DNA from: Symsagittifera roscoffensis
Lineage: Eukaryota > Xenacoelomorpha > Acoela > Convolutidae
Assembly (NCBI RefSeq): GCF_963678635.1
Contig: NC_087065.1
Coordinates: 64,823,374 to 64,887,373, forward strand
Length of the DNA stretch: 64,000 nt
Reading direction: 5' to 3'
Shown: positions 42,611-54,459 of the stretch, piece by piece
Position numbering within the stretch: the first letter of the stretch is position 1
Layout of the letters: each line of letters starts with the position of its first letter
Program-made: the position numbers and the translations under genes
The notes under the pieces: model-generated
Told to the model about the DNA's origin: nothing
Database searches by the model: none
Seen by the model: the letters and a program-made list of their open reading frames with translations, nothing else

Positions 42611-45600
42611 ATGGCCCCTTCGCAGTTGTACGTGGGAGGAATCACCCGCTCTGTGCGCGAGAGAGACGTCGAGAAGTTCTTCAAGGGCTTCGGTCGGATC
42701 ACCAACATCAGCATGAAGGGAAACTACGCATTCGTGGTGAGTTCAGTTACTTGAAGACCGTGTTAGTCCACGAGAAAAAAGACCAAGGATCAACCGTAGA
42801 ATGTCCCCCCTAATCGATTTAGGGAGGGGGTACGGGAGAAACTGAAAACTGAAAACCAATTGTATTTGTGCGTTAGTTCGAAATGCATACTTTATACATA
42901 AATTATAATTCGTAGCTGGGGTGGACATTTTGCGGTTGTCACTTAAAGGGGAGATTGTACGGTTGATCCAAGAGAAAGGTATAAACTTATCACTTTTATT
43001 CGCCTTGTTCTATTGTTTGCTCAATGTAGTTTATATGGCTATTTTCTGGCCTAGGGAACGTTGCTTGACGTCTTTCAAAATGACAGAACAATCGTAGTTA
43101 ATTGTTTGGCCTTTTTTATACCATGGGAGTTGGAACTTGATTGTCACTGAACGAAGTGATGACATTTTTCAGTGTGATTTTTTTGTCTTACAAATTCATT
43201 GGCTAAAAGGAAGGCAAATTTCGCTTTTCACTTACAAAGGTGCAAAGGGTGCGAAAAAGTATGGTTAACGTAATTTCGAAAAGGGATTTTGATTTCGACT
43301 GTTTCAGGATTTTGAAGACCACAGAGATGCAGATGACGCAGTTTACGAACTGGACGGCAGAAGACTCCTTGGAGACCGGTCAGTGCTTAATTAAATTGTT
43401 GAATCAAGTTATGTATAATTTTTTTTGATCTACTCACTCTAGGATCTCTCACCGATAAGAATGAGGAATTTTTTAAAAATCCATATCTGAAGTTGAATGA
43501 GGTAAAAGTATGATAGTTGGGTTCCAGGAAGAAGCAAGTATGAAATATGGGTCCCGCAATTTTTGTGAAAACTTCAAAAACACAAGTGAACAAATGCCAA
43601 AGTTGTTTTCGAAGATTTGAAGGCTGTAAACTTTTTCTTACCCATCTAAATTTAAAAGACCCACCCACCTATCATACTGAGGCATTGAATGGGTTCTGTG
43701 CTGTTGTACTGCTAATGTTTCAGTGTGCGAGTGGAGTTTGCTAAAGGCAACCCACGTGGAGGCAGGGGACGCAGCAGAAGCAGGCGACACAGCCCACCTC
43801 CTAACAGGTAGAGCATCTATTTGTGATTCAAAAAATCATCCTGAGCATCTTCATAATTATACGTCGTCATCATGGATTCAAAGACTGCGTTTTCAAAATT
43901 TTTGACTTTTAACCGCTAATTCTTTTTGAAAAGATAGATATGTAAAATCAAGATTGATTTGTTCCCTCTCACGATGACGTTTCCTCTCATAACTAGCCGA
44001 TGCACGCAGTTCAGACCCTTATATAGGTCGTGATGATTTTGTTTGTTTTTTTTTCAGGAAAAGTCTCAACTTGTTCAGGCTCTAACTTTTTCGCGGTTTG
44101 ACTTCGATTTCTTTTGAAATTCAGTTCATTTCCTTTGTTAAAAGGAAGGCGAACTCCACTATCGAACAGTAAAAGTAAGAGGGCAACGAAAAACGTGATC
44201 AACTTCTAGTAGAAAGTGGAATTTAGTTTTCAGATTTCACAGCGGTATAAGTTTTTCTATTTTTTCAGTCTTCTCACTTTGGGTTCATTTTATCAAAAAA
44301 CTGTCAGTCACAAGTTGCTCTAGAAGTTCAAGGAGCATTAAGCCCATCTGTTTTTTCTTTGAAATTCGAAAGTTGGGTTTTTCAAAAAATAGTTTTTTTT
44401 TCTATTTACTTGCGTTCCTTGACTCGTTTCCAACTTTCTATTGGCTCTTTGCTGTGACAATTTCTGCAATATTTTGTGCTCGCGCGAAACCTTGTGTGTT
44501 TTTTCCGAAATGTTTTTTTTATAATTCCGAAAGAGTATCAGATGTAAGCTTTCTCTTAAATAGAAATGTTTTGATCTAGATACGGACCACCCTTGAGGAC
44601 CAAGTACCGAATCAGAGTGGAGAATGTGTCGACCAGAATCAGCTGGCAGGTATGTTCACCAATAATGTTTGCTCTTTTCGGTAATTCCATTCTATAGAAC
44701 CAAATGATACCATTTTTCTTGCTATATCATGTGACATGCAAGCTGGCTGAATTATAATTAATTGATGAATAGGTTTTGTCTTTTGTGTCTCTTGAGTTTT
44801 TCCTCTCGGAATTTGAGCATCTTAGTTTGGTTTGATGTGAAAATAGATGAAACTATTCGCTAGTGAACAGGTGAAGTGAGCTGGCCTCGTGTTGTCCCAA
44901 GGGGCCAATTTCAAAATGGGTTTGATCACAATCTCACGTACTAGACAGGGCTCTGGCCATACGCTCCAATCACTAATTCTGGCCTGGCCTCAAGGGGTTG
45001 TAGACCAGAACAGGTTGCAGGCTATCTTACTCCAGACAAATCTGGCTACGGGCCCATCAAATTGTCATATCTTCAGGAGTTACGCAACATGAAAGAATCA
45101 AGGATCTTTGGAGACAGTTTTGATCTAGAAGACACCTTAAAAGAAATCCTTGCTTTAAACTTTTAGGAAAGAGCTTTTCTCTGAAAAGCAATTGAAATCT
45201 TGACGCCCTAAATTGTCATGGAGGGGAAAGGCTGGCCAAAATTCTTTCCGCTTACCCTTGATGCGGAAGGTCACGTGTGTTAGCTGCCCAGGCATCTTCC
45301 TATAACATGATGGTCTTTTTCACTCAGAGTTGATGCTGGGGCCAAGAGGTCATGTGTCGCCAAATTAACGCCTCAATTTTTCTCTGTGCGAGTGTAAGAA
45401 ACGCAAATGCAATTCTACAGAAAGATTTAGTAGTATTAATTCAAAACTACTTTAAAAGGAGCAAACATAAAAAAGCAATGCGAACAGATATTCATGGCGG
45501 AAGTACAGCCTAGGACGAAGATTGCTGCAAAGGCACTGGACGACTGGGTTACGGAATATCATTGAAGATGCCGATCTCTGGTTCAAGCTCAGGGACTGGG

Positions 45601-47061
45601 TTCTCGACGTCGGTTCACGATTTGATGAGCACATGCCTGGCCTGTGATCTTCTAAGAATGTTAAAAGGGGTCTAGATATAATATGGGCTAGGATGGTGTG
45701 ATTGATGAGACTTGTATAAGGGTAATTATTATTTGAATGTTTTCCAGGATCTGAAAGATCACGCGAGAAAATACGGAGAAGTTACCTACGCTGAGTGCCA
45801 CAACATGGAAGAACGTGTCGGGTATGTGCGCTTGATTAAACTAAGCGAATTTTTTTTTACACAAAAGTATAATGACAGTTATTTCAGGACTTTAAACTTG
45901 TTCATTCCGCATGAAATATCGCCATGAGTTAAATATCAATTGTTTTAGATTCATGGAGTTTGCCACTAACGAGGACATGAAGAGGTGTTTGGACAAGATG
46001 GACGGAACTGAGATGGCTGGTCGAGAAGTCAAACTGGAGGCAGTCAAGATTAAGTCCAGGAGCAGATCCAGGCGTCGATCATCGTAAGAAAACTCATTTT
46101 AACCTACAAAATTAGTTTTAAAATTATTGCGTTTCGTCTGCTGCTAACTTGAGTGAATTGTGATATGACCGGGTGATATTATGAAGATAACCAACTGTTG
46201 TTTAGTCGGTCGTCTAGCCGGTCAAAGAGTCGAAGTCGCAGAAGTAAATCGAGCAGGTCGAAAAGCCGATCTAAATCGAGAAGTGGAAGTCGGGGAAAGA
46301 AACGCGACCGAAAGAGAAAGACCTCAACTGGTTCCCGATCTAGAAGCCGATCTGGGAAACGAGACGCCTCCAAGGATAAAAAGAAAAAGGAGAAATCGAA
46401 GTCCAGAAGCAAGTCTGCGTCTAAGAGTCGTTCTAGGTCTCCTAAAAAGGAAGCAGAATCTCCTAGCAAAGACGCAGAGAAGTCATCTCAAGATGATTCT
46501 GAAAATGTCAATGGAGATGTGAAGGTCGAACCAGAACAGGAGGTGAATGATTCGAAGGACAAGGATTCTCCTACGAAACGAAAGTCTCGATCTCGCTCCA
46601 AGAGTCGTTCCGAGAAACGAAAGCGAAGCCGAAGCGTGGAAAAGAAGAGCAAAAAGTCGAGAAGTAAGAAGTCCCGTAGTCGATCGAGGAAGCGTTCGAC
46701 TAGTAGATCGAAGAGGTCAAGGTCAAGAACTCCAGCGAGGAAGAGGTCCCGAAGCAGGTCACCCAAGAGAAAGTCGAAGCGTTCACGCAGCCGAAGTGCT
46801 GAGAAAAAGAAGAGATCGAGATCTAAGAGTGCTTCTCGCAGTCGATCTAAGAGTGGAAGCAAAAAGCAGCGCCTGGAAGATAGCGATAAAAAGAAGGAGG
46901 AGAATGAGAGCGGAACTGAAGCACCAGCAGCAGAAAACAAGTCCCCTAAAGAGCACCCTAAGTTTGACCGCAAAGGTTCCAGATCTAGATCCAGAAGCAT
47001 GTCGAGTGAGCCAGCGCAAGAAGAGAATGGACACGGAGATAAAGGATCTGACCAGGAGTAA
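42611..47061 (+). CDS. SR-family splicing factor, SRSF4/5/6 (B52) type
   Basis: Seven coding exons: 42611-42736, 43308-43378, 43724-43807, 44580-44649, 45748-45821, 45949-46083 and 46206-47061. All introns are GT...AG, phases are consistent, and the product has 471 residues. RRM1 ~4-72 has RNP2 LYVGGI and RNP1 GNYAFVDF. A short Gly/Arg/Ser hinge follows (GRGRSRSRRHSPPP), then the atypical RRM2 ~97-172 with the diagnostic SWQDLKD (115-121). An RS domain fills ~173-471, with many SR/RS and RSK runs and an acidic insert near 290. Such proteins bind exonic enhancers and recruit the spliceosome in the nucleus. The two-RRM layout with SWQDLKD excludes SRSF2/3/7; SRSF1/9 lack this hinge and have a short RS tail. 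The last exon, which encodes nearly all of the RS domain, creates long spurious frames on the other strand. Confidence 0.96.
44650..45747 (+). other. Longest intron of the SR-protein gene
   Basis: 1.1 kb between coding exons 4 and 5. Unlike the other introns it holds a GC-richer island (about 44880-45640) without an intact frame, which looks like a decayed insertion. I could not identify it. In SR genes a long intron here may also host a regulated poison exon; no clear candidate was found. Confidence 0.45.
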
Positions 47062-47619
47062 GAAACTGGTTATTCAACAGACGATCATTTATGAGACTTT
47101 CTTGGTTTTAACTTATGTTTTTTTTCTGTGATCAAAGAGTGGCATTTCAAATTTGTCTTACCGATACTTAACATGGCTCCCCTTTTGCAAAACCGATGAC
47201 TTGATTTATCTACCTATCTTTTAAATCGAAAGATTTACGTGTTTGTTTCTTATTACCCCCTGATGTAAGTTTCAAGTTTAACTAATTTACCGTTGACTCT
47301 GATTTTTTTAAATTCGAAAGTGTAGAAATGTTCGGATCAAGATGCAAATAGCGTGGTGTAGCAAATTATCAAACGTATTTATAAACTGGAGGTTTTAATT
47401 GGATAGATTTTGCGGACCAGCTATTGCTCAATTTTGAGCAGTTCATATGAAATATTCAACAATTTTAGTTGAGAAACTGGAAAAGGTTAGCTCATTTTGA
47501 TCTCAAAGCGTTGCCATTTTAATTCTGTTTTACTTAATTTATTTCAAGAAATTGTTCCGGCCCTTTCTATAAAGTGGAAAGGAACTGTGTTCAAGAGTGC
47601 ATTGTTTTGGACCGGACCT
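47062..47619 (+). other. 3' flank of the SR-protein gene
   Basis: AT-rich, presumed 3'UTR followed by intergenic DNA. No feature beyond that. Confidence 0.5.
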
Positions 47620-48175
47620 TGTTTTTTGTTCCGACCATTTGAAAAATGGGGAGAAAATTTGTATTCGGGTGTGTTTAAGTTTTTTTGTTTCCAAGCAAAA
47701 TCAGGTAACACAAATAATCATCGGGCTGGGTTGAGTGATATATCATATTACAACCCTTTCAAACATGTTTCGAACCACATCATAATTTTTCCCAGTGTCG
47801 ACTGTTTGAAATTTTTGATTTTTCGTTTTAATTCCAGCAAATAAAGCAAGCGAGCAGGCTTAAAACAGCTGAATGCCTAAATTATGACCTTAAAATTCAA
47901 TTTTCAGCAAGGAAAACTAATTTCTTGCTTTATTTTGGTAACCAATAACTTCAAAAGTTTTCCGCAAAAAATTTAATTTTTTTTTACATTATTTAGTTTT
48001 TTTATCATATTTGCCGAAATTATACTTTATGTCAGATTCTTTAATCACACCAAGCGAAAAAAAACTACACTATTTGGAAAAAAAACTTTCTAAACCTAGT
48101 TTTCTAAAAAACATGGTCGGAACTTTCTTTGCTACTTGCACAGTAACCGGGTATCCTTGTGACGTAAATATCACT
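47620..48175. repeat. Dispersed repeat X, copy 2
   Basis: Matches 36690-37210 and 52320-52795 in order: TTTGAAAAATGGGGAGAA, CAAATAATCATCGGG, GATATATCATATTA, AATAAAGCAAGCGAGCAG and ATGGTCGGAACTTTC...GCACAGTAACCGG. Confidence 0.7.
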
Positions 48176-48280
48176 AACCAAATACGAACGTGGAAATGGC
48201 GCAAAAAATGGTGGAAGTGCAATTTATTTTTGAGATTTACCAGCGGAATACAAAATTTACCTATTGATCCATTTTTCTCC

Positions 48281-48445
48281 AGTTGGGTTCATGTTATCAA
48301 AAAAGAGTCATAAATTGTTTGAGAAATTTGAAGAGCTTAAAGGGCATCAATTTTTTTCTTCGAAATTCAAAAATTGAGATTTTTTCAAGAAAGTCTGTTT
48401 TTTTTATTAACTTGCGTTCATTACTCTTTTCCAATCTTCGATTGG
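48281..48445. repeat. Dispersed repeat Y, further copy
   Basis: Same blocks as 38538-38715 and 44279-44480, directly after an X copy, which suggests X and Y are parts of one longer element. Confidence 0.6.
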
Positions 48446-49314
48446 CTAAGTTTATTTCGGAATGCATGCAATTGAAATTTTTTTTGGTAAAAATTGAATA
48501 TCGAGCTTTTGTTAGCCTGCTCAAGTTTTGTCGGCTTAGTTGCTACATCACAAAGAAAACAAAAGTTAAATCCTTACAAGTCAAAATTAAGCATGAACAA
48601 CTTTTGATCTTCCCGAGAAAATCAAAACGACCTACATATCTGTATTGACAACGTTCAATCGACACTTAAACGTCATTTTTCAATGTTTTGTTGATGTATC
48701 TTCATTCAATACATGATTTTCACCAGCCTTGTAGTTTTCTGTAGAGCTAATTCTGATTATCTCAGCCAGGTAAAATAGAAAAAAGACTATGGAACAGCTT
48801 CAAAATTGATTTTTCCTTAGAAAATTGATTGTTCAATGTTGACGCTGCAATGTTGATCTTTTTAAGCCTATTCAATCAAATTTAGTCCTAATCCTTTTTC
48901 TTATGCATCAATAGGGGTACGTGTTTGAGATTAACTGGTCCCAATCAGACTGCAAACCGGCAAACATCCACACCATTCCATCATACACCTCCCCCCCCCC
49001 CCCAATTGACCAAGTTAAGAGCCTCTACCCCAGCTTTTTATGAATATTAAATTCTTTAATCGCTGCTTGTAAAATACTATTATATTTGGCTGAAAAATCT
49101 GACTAAGAACCAATTCAACTTCCTTCGCCTAACGGCTCTGAGGGGATTTTAACTTGGTCTAAAAAAGGTCTTATAGTTTAGATTTTGTACCTAAGAAATT
49201 ATTACACTTGGAAAGGAAAATCTTCTAATCAGAAACTGGACTTTTAATAATCCAGTAAACAACATTTCTTACTTGCTTTTTTTAATTGCTGTATTATTGA
49301 TCCTTAACAACTTT

Positions 49315-49560
49315 TAGGTTCGTTCCCACTTGGCCTAGAGGTAACGCCGTTACCTTTGCATCCTTTGGTCAGAGTTTCGTGTACCGGCCGGACCTTGTTT
49401 TTTGTATGTATGCAATTGAACTTTGTTTCCGTATGTATGCAATTGAAATTCTTTTCCTGTGAAAATTGAATCGTCGCTCAAGTTTTGTCGTCTTAGTTGC
49501 CACATCACGGATTTTGCTTGTGCCGTAAGTAAATTTCAGTAGTTGCTAGTGCAAGTGTTT
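49315..49560 (+). repeat. tRNA-derived SINE-like element, family 2, copy 1
   Basis: TTGGCCTAGAGGTAACGCC resembles a pol III A box. It is followed ~45 bp later by a decayed B-box region (GAGTTTCGTGTACCGGCC) and a body with TCAAGTTTTGTCG-CTTAGTTGC, shared with 48500-48550. Degenerate. Confidence 0.5.
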
Positions 49561-50091
49561 TTCTATTAGTTTCAGGGGGCTTGAAAATTTTATTATTTTT
49601 TAAAATAGTAAAATCTTTTCGGCTAAATTTGTGCCTGTTTAATTTAAGGATAGTTGGTTTATTGCCTCATCATAGTTTTTTCTTGTTCTGTAGGCAAATT
49701 TCATTGAAGTCACAAGTGCAAGTGTTTTTCAATATAGTTTTAAAGGGGCTTGATGATTTAAAAAAAACTTTTAATTTATTTTCTGCTTCACTTAATTCGG
49801 CTCGAAGCTTGTCGGCTTTTTTCCCTCTTGGTAAGTTTTGTTCTGTTGCTATTTTCTTGATCAAATGTCTGGCATCTTTATCTAAAATGAACTATCAAGA
49901 CTTATGAAAATTTTAATTTTGATAGACCTCGTTCTTTTTAAACATTTTCAAAATTTTTCGAGTTTGATGTTTGAACATTTGCGAGAACAAATGACTTGTA
50001 ATCAGGAACTTGTCTTTTTTCCGTCAAAAATTTTCTTACACACATGTTGATGAAATTGATGATAGTTTATCATCGAACCTCAGCAACTTCT

Positions 50092-50270
50092 AGGCCCCGT
50101 CGCACTTGGTCTGGAGGTAATAATGTTACTTTTGCAACCTATGATCGGGGAATCGAGTCCCGGCCGAACCTTTTTTTTTGCAATGTCTGAAAATGATGTT
50201 TTTCCGGGAAAAGTTGGTTAGTCTGACGTTTGTGGTGTGGCAACTAAGCCGACCATTCTCAAGTTTCGAA
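50092..50270 (+). repeat. tRNA-derived SINE-like element, family 2, copy 2
   Basis: CACTTGGTCTGGAGGTAATAATG, then AATCGAGTCCCGGCCG (B-box-like). It parallels copy 1 and the weaker copy at 50438-50690. Confidence 0.5.
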
Positions 50271-50437
50271 TTTTCCATTTTATTCTCAAGTTTCGTTGAT
50301 TAACTCCTGTAGTTTTTACGCTTGCGATTAGCAACCGTTTTCAAATCAAAGTTTAGACTTTTTTCGGCTTACAACTTGTTTAACAAAATCACTTAAATCA
50401 CATGGTATCTTGGTTCACAATGAATTCAAATTTCTAA

Positions 50438-50690
50438 GCGTCTTCAGCACACTTATTCTGGAGGCAATAAAGACGCCTCAGACGGCAAAGGTCATAGGTT
50501 TGAAACTGACCAGGACCTGTTTTTCTTTCAAACTGGAAATGATTTGTTTCAAAAAAATAGTTGACTTATTGTTTGTCTGCTTTTTGTCGACTTTGTTGAC
50601 ACATCTTAGAATTATTTTGCTCCATGCAGTTTTCATTGTAGTTGACTTTTATGTTTTAATTTACTGCTGCAACTTCTAATTCTACTACAA
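50438..50690 (+). repeat. tRNA-derived SINE-like element, family 2, copy 3 (decayed)
   Basis: ATTCTGGAGGCAATAA, then GGTTTGAAACTGACCAGGACC and a body with TTTTTGTCGACTTTGTTGACACATC align loosely with copies 1 and 2. Boxes A and B are mutated. Confidence 0.4.
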
Positions 50691-51399
50691 TTGACTTCGG
50701 ATACTTTTCTTTTTTATTTTTGTTCGCCTAAAAAATATTTCGACCTAAATGGTTTCGGTTTTTTTAATCGGTTGACAAACCTAAATTTAGGTCGTTCGAG
50801 AGAAGAGAGAACCATAATTTTAATGTTTTCCTCCAGATCGCACACAACGTTAAAAATCTAAAAAAAAAATTATAGATCAAAGCTTCTCATGACAAATTTT
50901 CATTTTCTTTCAATAACTGTTTTCGAATTTTCATTAAAAGCCGTCGAATGTGTTTCTCGACAGGTTTTTTTGCAAACAAAAAAAAAACATTCCAGATAAT
51001 TTTTTGTTCAAAAAACAAAGCTTCTTAGTTGTGGTTTCTTCGAAAGATTCCGTTCTTTTTGGACTTAGTGGCTATCCTTTCCTTTCCTGTCTGCTAGCTT
51101 TCATTGCTCTTTTTGTAGTATTGCAAATGATGGGAAGCTCCGCTTTGCCTTTGTGTTAACTTTACTATACCTGACCGGTATATTATCCGTTTCTGTTGTT
51201 TTTTTTTCGCCTAGAAATTTTATTTTGTATTCGGCCTGAATGATTTCGGCTCTTGTTTTGTCGGTTTAGTGGATTGTTTTGCATCGGTTTAAAAATAAAA
51301 GACGATTAACCTTGTTTTCATTAAATCAAGTCTGTTATTAGTATTAACCTTTCAAGTTTAAGTTTTTTGATAACTCAATATTTTTGATAACAATATTCT

Positions 51400-51970
51400 T
51401 TGGCATTTTTTGTTTTTGGTTTAATTGGCTGTTCAAAATTGTTGTCATGAAATGTTTTGTTTTTGGATTAATTGGCGTCTAACTACGTGTGTGATTTTGG
51501 CTCAGTGAATGTTTTGACAATAATAAAAGCTTGTTTAATGCTAGTGGCTGTTTTGTTTGTATTTCCAATTTTTTGTATTTCCAAAACAATTGTTGATTTT
51601 TTCATGAAAACAATTTTTTGGACTTTTTGTTTCCGGATTAGTTGGCGCCTAGCCATGTGTTTTTGGCTTCGAAGACGCTCGGAAAATACTAAAAGCTTGG
51701 CTTATGATGTTGATTTTATATCTCATCTGTTGTTTCTGAGATCGAATTTTTCGTATTTCCAAAAAAAAATCTTCTTTTAAAGTTTTTTTTTGTATGACAA
51801 CAATTCCCTTTACCATTTTTTGGTCTCAGTTTAAATGATATTTGATCACGGCTTATCCGCTTAGTGAACGCTCGGAAAATACTAAAAGCTTTTTTCATGC
51901 TAGTAGTTGTACTTCTCGTCTACTTTTCTGAGATTGATTGTTTCGTATTTCCAAAAAAGCTTTTTTTTTC
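51400..51970. repeat. Degenerate tandem array, unit about 185 bp, three copies
   Basis: Each unit runs from GGTCT/TTTCCGGATTAATTGG-type sequence, through CTCGGAAAATACTAAAAGCTT and a T-rich TCTGAGAT block, to TCGTATTTCCAAAAAA. Units lie at about 51405-51600, 51600-51780 and 51780-51965. Confidence 0.65.
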
Positions 51971-52319
51971 GATTTAGTTATTTCCATTTCACTGACTATT
52001 TCGTAGCAGCTATCAATGCTACGCTTTTGTTGTATCGCAAGTAGTGTGAAGCTCCGCTTTATCTCTTTATTTATGTTTGCGTTGTATTGCAAGTGATGCA
52101 AAGCTCCTCTTCGCCTCTTTCTAAAACATAAGTTTAAAAATTGTACAAACATAAAGGGTAGAAAGTATGAACCTGTATTCCATATATCTCGGTCGGGCTG
52201 CTTAACTCCGGTAAAGAAACGATTCGTTCTCTCAATTTTTCTTAAACACTTTTGGTGCGCCTGATTTAATTGGGGGCTACTATTTTTTGGAGAGTCGAGT
52301 TGCTCTGATATAACTGGTC

Positions 52320-52795
52320 TATTTTAGTGTTCCGACCATTTACAAAATGGAGAGGAATTTTATTTTCGGGTACATTATAGTTTTTGTGTTTTCCACGCAA
52401 AATTGGCTACTATAGCTAACTATTGGAGCGAGTTGAGTAATATATCATTTTAAAGTCCTTACAGTCTTGATTCGAACGACCTTTTAAAAGTTTCAAAATT
52501 TTCCAGTGTCGAGAAAAACCGGTTTTAAATTTTTGAGTTGAAGTCTCATTTCGAGCAAGTAAACCAAACGTGTAGGTCCTATCAATAAGATTTTTTCATT
52601 TAAATAGTAAAAAAATTAACTTTACTTTATGAAAACGAAAACTAATCTTCAAAGCTTCGATTTTCTTTCTGATTTTTTTGACACGCTGAAAAAAAAACGA
52701 CAGTAATTTGAAAAAAACGTGTTGTCTTTTTTAAGACTATGATCGGAACATTTTGTGCTATTTGCACAGTAACCGGCTATCCTTGTTTATGATGT
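52320..52795. repeat. Dispersed repeat X, copy 3
   Basis: Blocks TTCCGACCATTTACAAAATGG, GAGTAATATATCATTT and GACTATGATCGGAACATTTTGTGC match the other X copies in order. Confidence 0.65.
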
Positions 52796-53139
52796 TGGTG
52801 AAGATTGAAAATGATAGAACATCAGGAAAAACTTGTCACGAATAGGTTGTAGAATAATACAATTGAATCTATTGAAATAAGAGAGCTTTCAGTGGGCTCT
52901 CGGTCAAAATATTCAAGTTCTCAATCGGAAATTCGCAAATAATAATCAATCGTAGTGATTCTGAAAGACAAGCTACGTAACCCTTGCAACAAAATATCAA
53001 GTAATTTTTAAATTTGATCTTAGTATTCAGGATGAAAGCGGCAGTCGAAAATTTCACTCACAAATTGAACAAATAACAAATTACAAAATTACTTTAAAAA
53101 ATTCAACCATTTAGTAACGCGCCTGAAAACAACAGATCA

Positions 53140-54459
53140 TTTTGAAAGTTACACAAACAAACCTAGTCTTCTGGTGTTTAGCGTTTCATCATTTTAAATA
53201 TTTTTGCCTTTCTTTTCATCTGGAGGATAAAAAATTGTGGACTGCTTTTTTCGAACCTGCGGAGAAAGTCGAAAGTTGAGTCACAATCACGACTGAAACG
53301 GTTTTTATAAGCTTTATGTGACACTTACAACGCAGCCTTCGATCATTAAAAGTCTTACTTAAGAGTCTGACTTAAAATTTGCAACCAATTAGCGTGTGAT
53401 TTTTTTAAAAATTCTTTCTTGAACCTCGGCTTATATTTTTCGAATCGTAAATTATACAAAAAGTTTTCTTCGACTGTGCACAAAAAATTCAAGACAATGA
53501 ACGGGGGTGAGTACACATTATAATAGACTGTGAGGATGCTAAGGTCAGTTCAAATTTTTTTGAGTCCCAAGTGACCGTCAGGTGCCATTATCTAGTCGGA
53601 AAAGATACAATTGTCCGATTGATGCAAAATTTGTACAATAATCAACTGACAATATTTGGAACCAAAGAATCGATTTTTGGGCTAAATTGACGTGTAATAA
53701 GGTTCATGTTCACAAGAGGCTTGCAAACTAGCAGCCGTGGCCAAGTAAGGCAAGGCATGCGTCTCTCAACACGATTGTCATGTGTTCGAATCCCACTTCG
53801 GTCACAGTTGGAGGGGTCCCGGAGTCATCCGCCTTGTCAAGGTGGGACCGGCTGTAGAAAATGGATGATATCACCCTCCCCCATGGATGGTCTCGCATTG
53901 AGCCAAACAGTCTAGAGTGTAGATTGCAAGTCATACTTCATCTGCAGTCAGAATAAGTAGCTCTGATTTGATTAATAGTGCTGAAATTAAAACGAGATTT
54001 TTTTCTACAGTATTAACTGGTCAACGGAAATGTGGCTTTCATTTCTCTTATTATTCTAACGTGCAAACTTGGTTAACGCGAGCAGAAACTGAGTGACTTA
54101 TTCTGCCTCGTGCAAAAACTTAGCGAGCAAAAGTTCCTGCCTAGAAAAAAAATTTGTCCAAATGAAACTTGATAAATTAGCAACGCCCCGTAACTCTCAT
54201 TTTCTAAATGACTACAATTTGATATTGATTTTTTTTGCCTTATCAACTTTAAAATCGGGACGCAACAAGACAATTTTGTGCACAATTTACCTGTATATCT
54301 GTTTATAAATCAGGCGATTTGTCCCTTGATACCTTGCAAACATTTTAAAAGGATAATTATGCTCGGCTTGCTCCGATTGAAACTCCCTCAGAAATCAAAT
54401 TTATGTTTTAGAGGGAGAAACTCGATGAAACTGTATAATGAGTAAATGCTTTGGCAGAA
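53140..54459 (+). repeat. Partial, diverged copy (R1) of the right-hand 3.3-kb repeat
   Basis: Aligns in direct orientation with 59455-60755 and 62547-63848: the ACACAAACAA-CTAGTCTT block, GGATAAAAAATTGTGGACTG, the tRNA-like segment, and the GAGAAACTCGATGAAACTG end at ~54440. It diverges exactly where the polymerase relic begins, so it lacks the RT part. Confidence 0.85.
53731..53815 (+). repeat. tRNA-derived SINE-like segment, family 1, copy 1
   Basis: The A box TGGCCAAGTAAGG (53738-53750) matches the pol III consensus and the B box GTTCGAATCCC (53784-53794) is perfect. There is no complementary 3' acceptor arm, so it is not a functional tRNA gene; it looks like a tRNA-derived SINE head. 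Confidence 0.7.

Noticed and set aside
42795-42832. CCCCCCTAATCGATTTAGGGAGGGGG palindrome-like stretch in the first SR-gene intron, halves CCCCCCTAA and TTAGGGAGGGGG
   Set aside because: Imperfect pairing in an intron with no other support; not reported as a regulatory element.
46181-47131. Long frames on both strands over the last exon of the SR-protein gene
   Set aside because: They are shadows of the repetitive RS-domain codons; only the spliced plus frame fits the upstream exons.
53731-53815. Possible functional tRNA genes at the perfect A/B boxes (also 60030, 63122)
   Set aside because: No 3' acceptor arm complementary to the 5' end and no foldable anticodon stem; a SINE head is the better reading.
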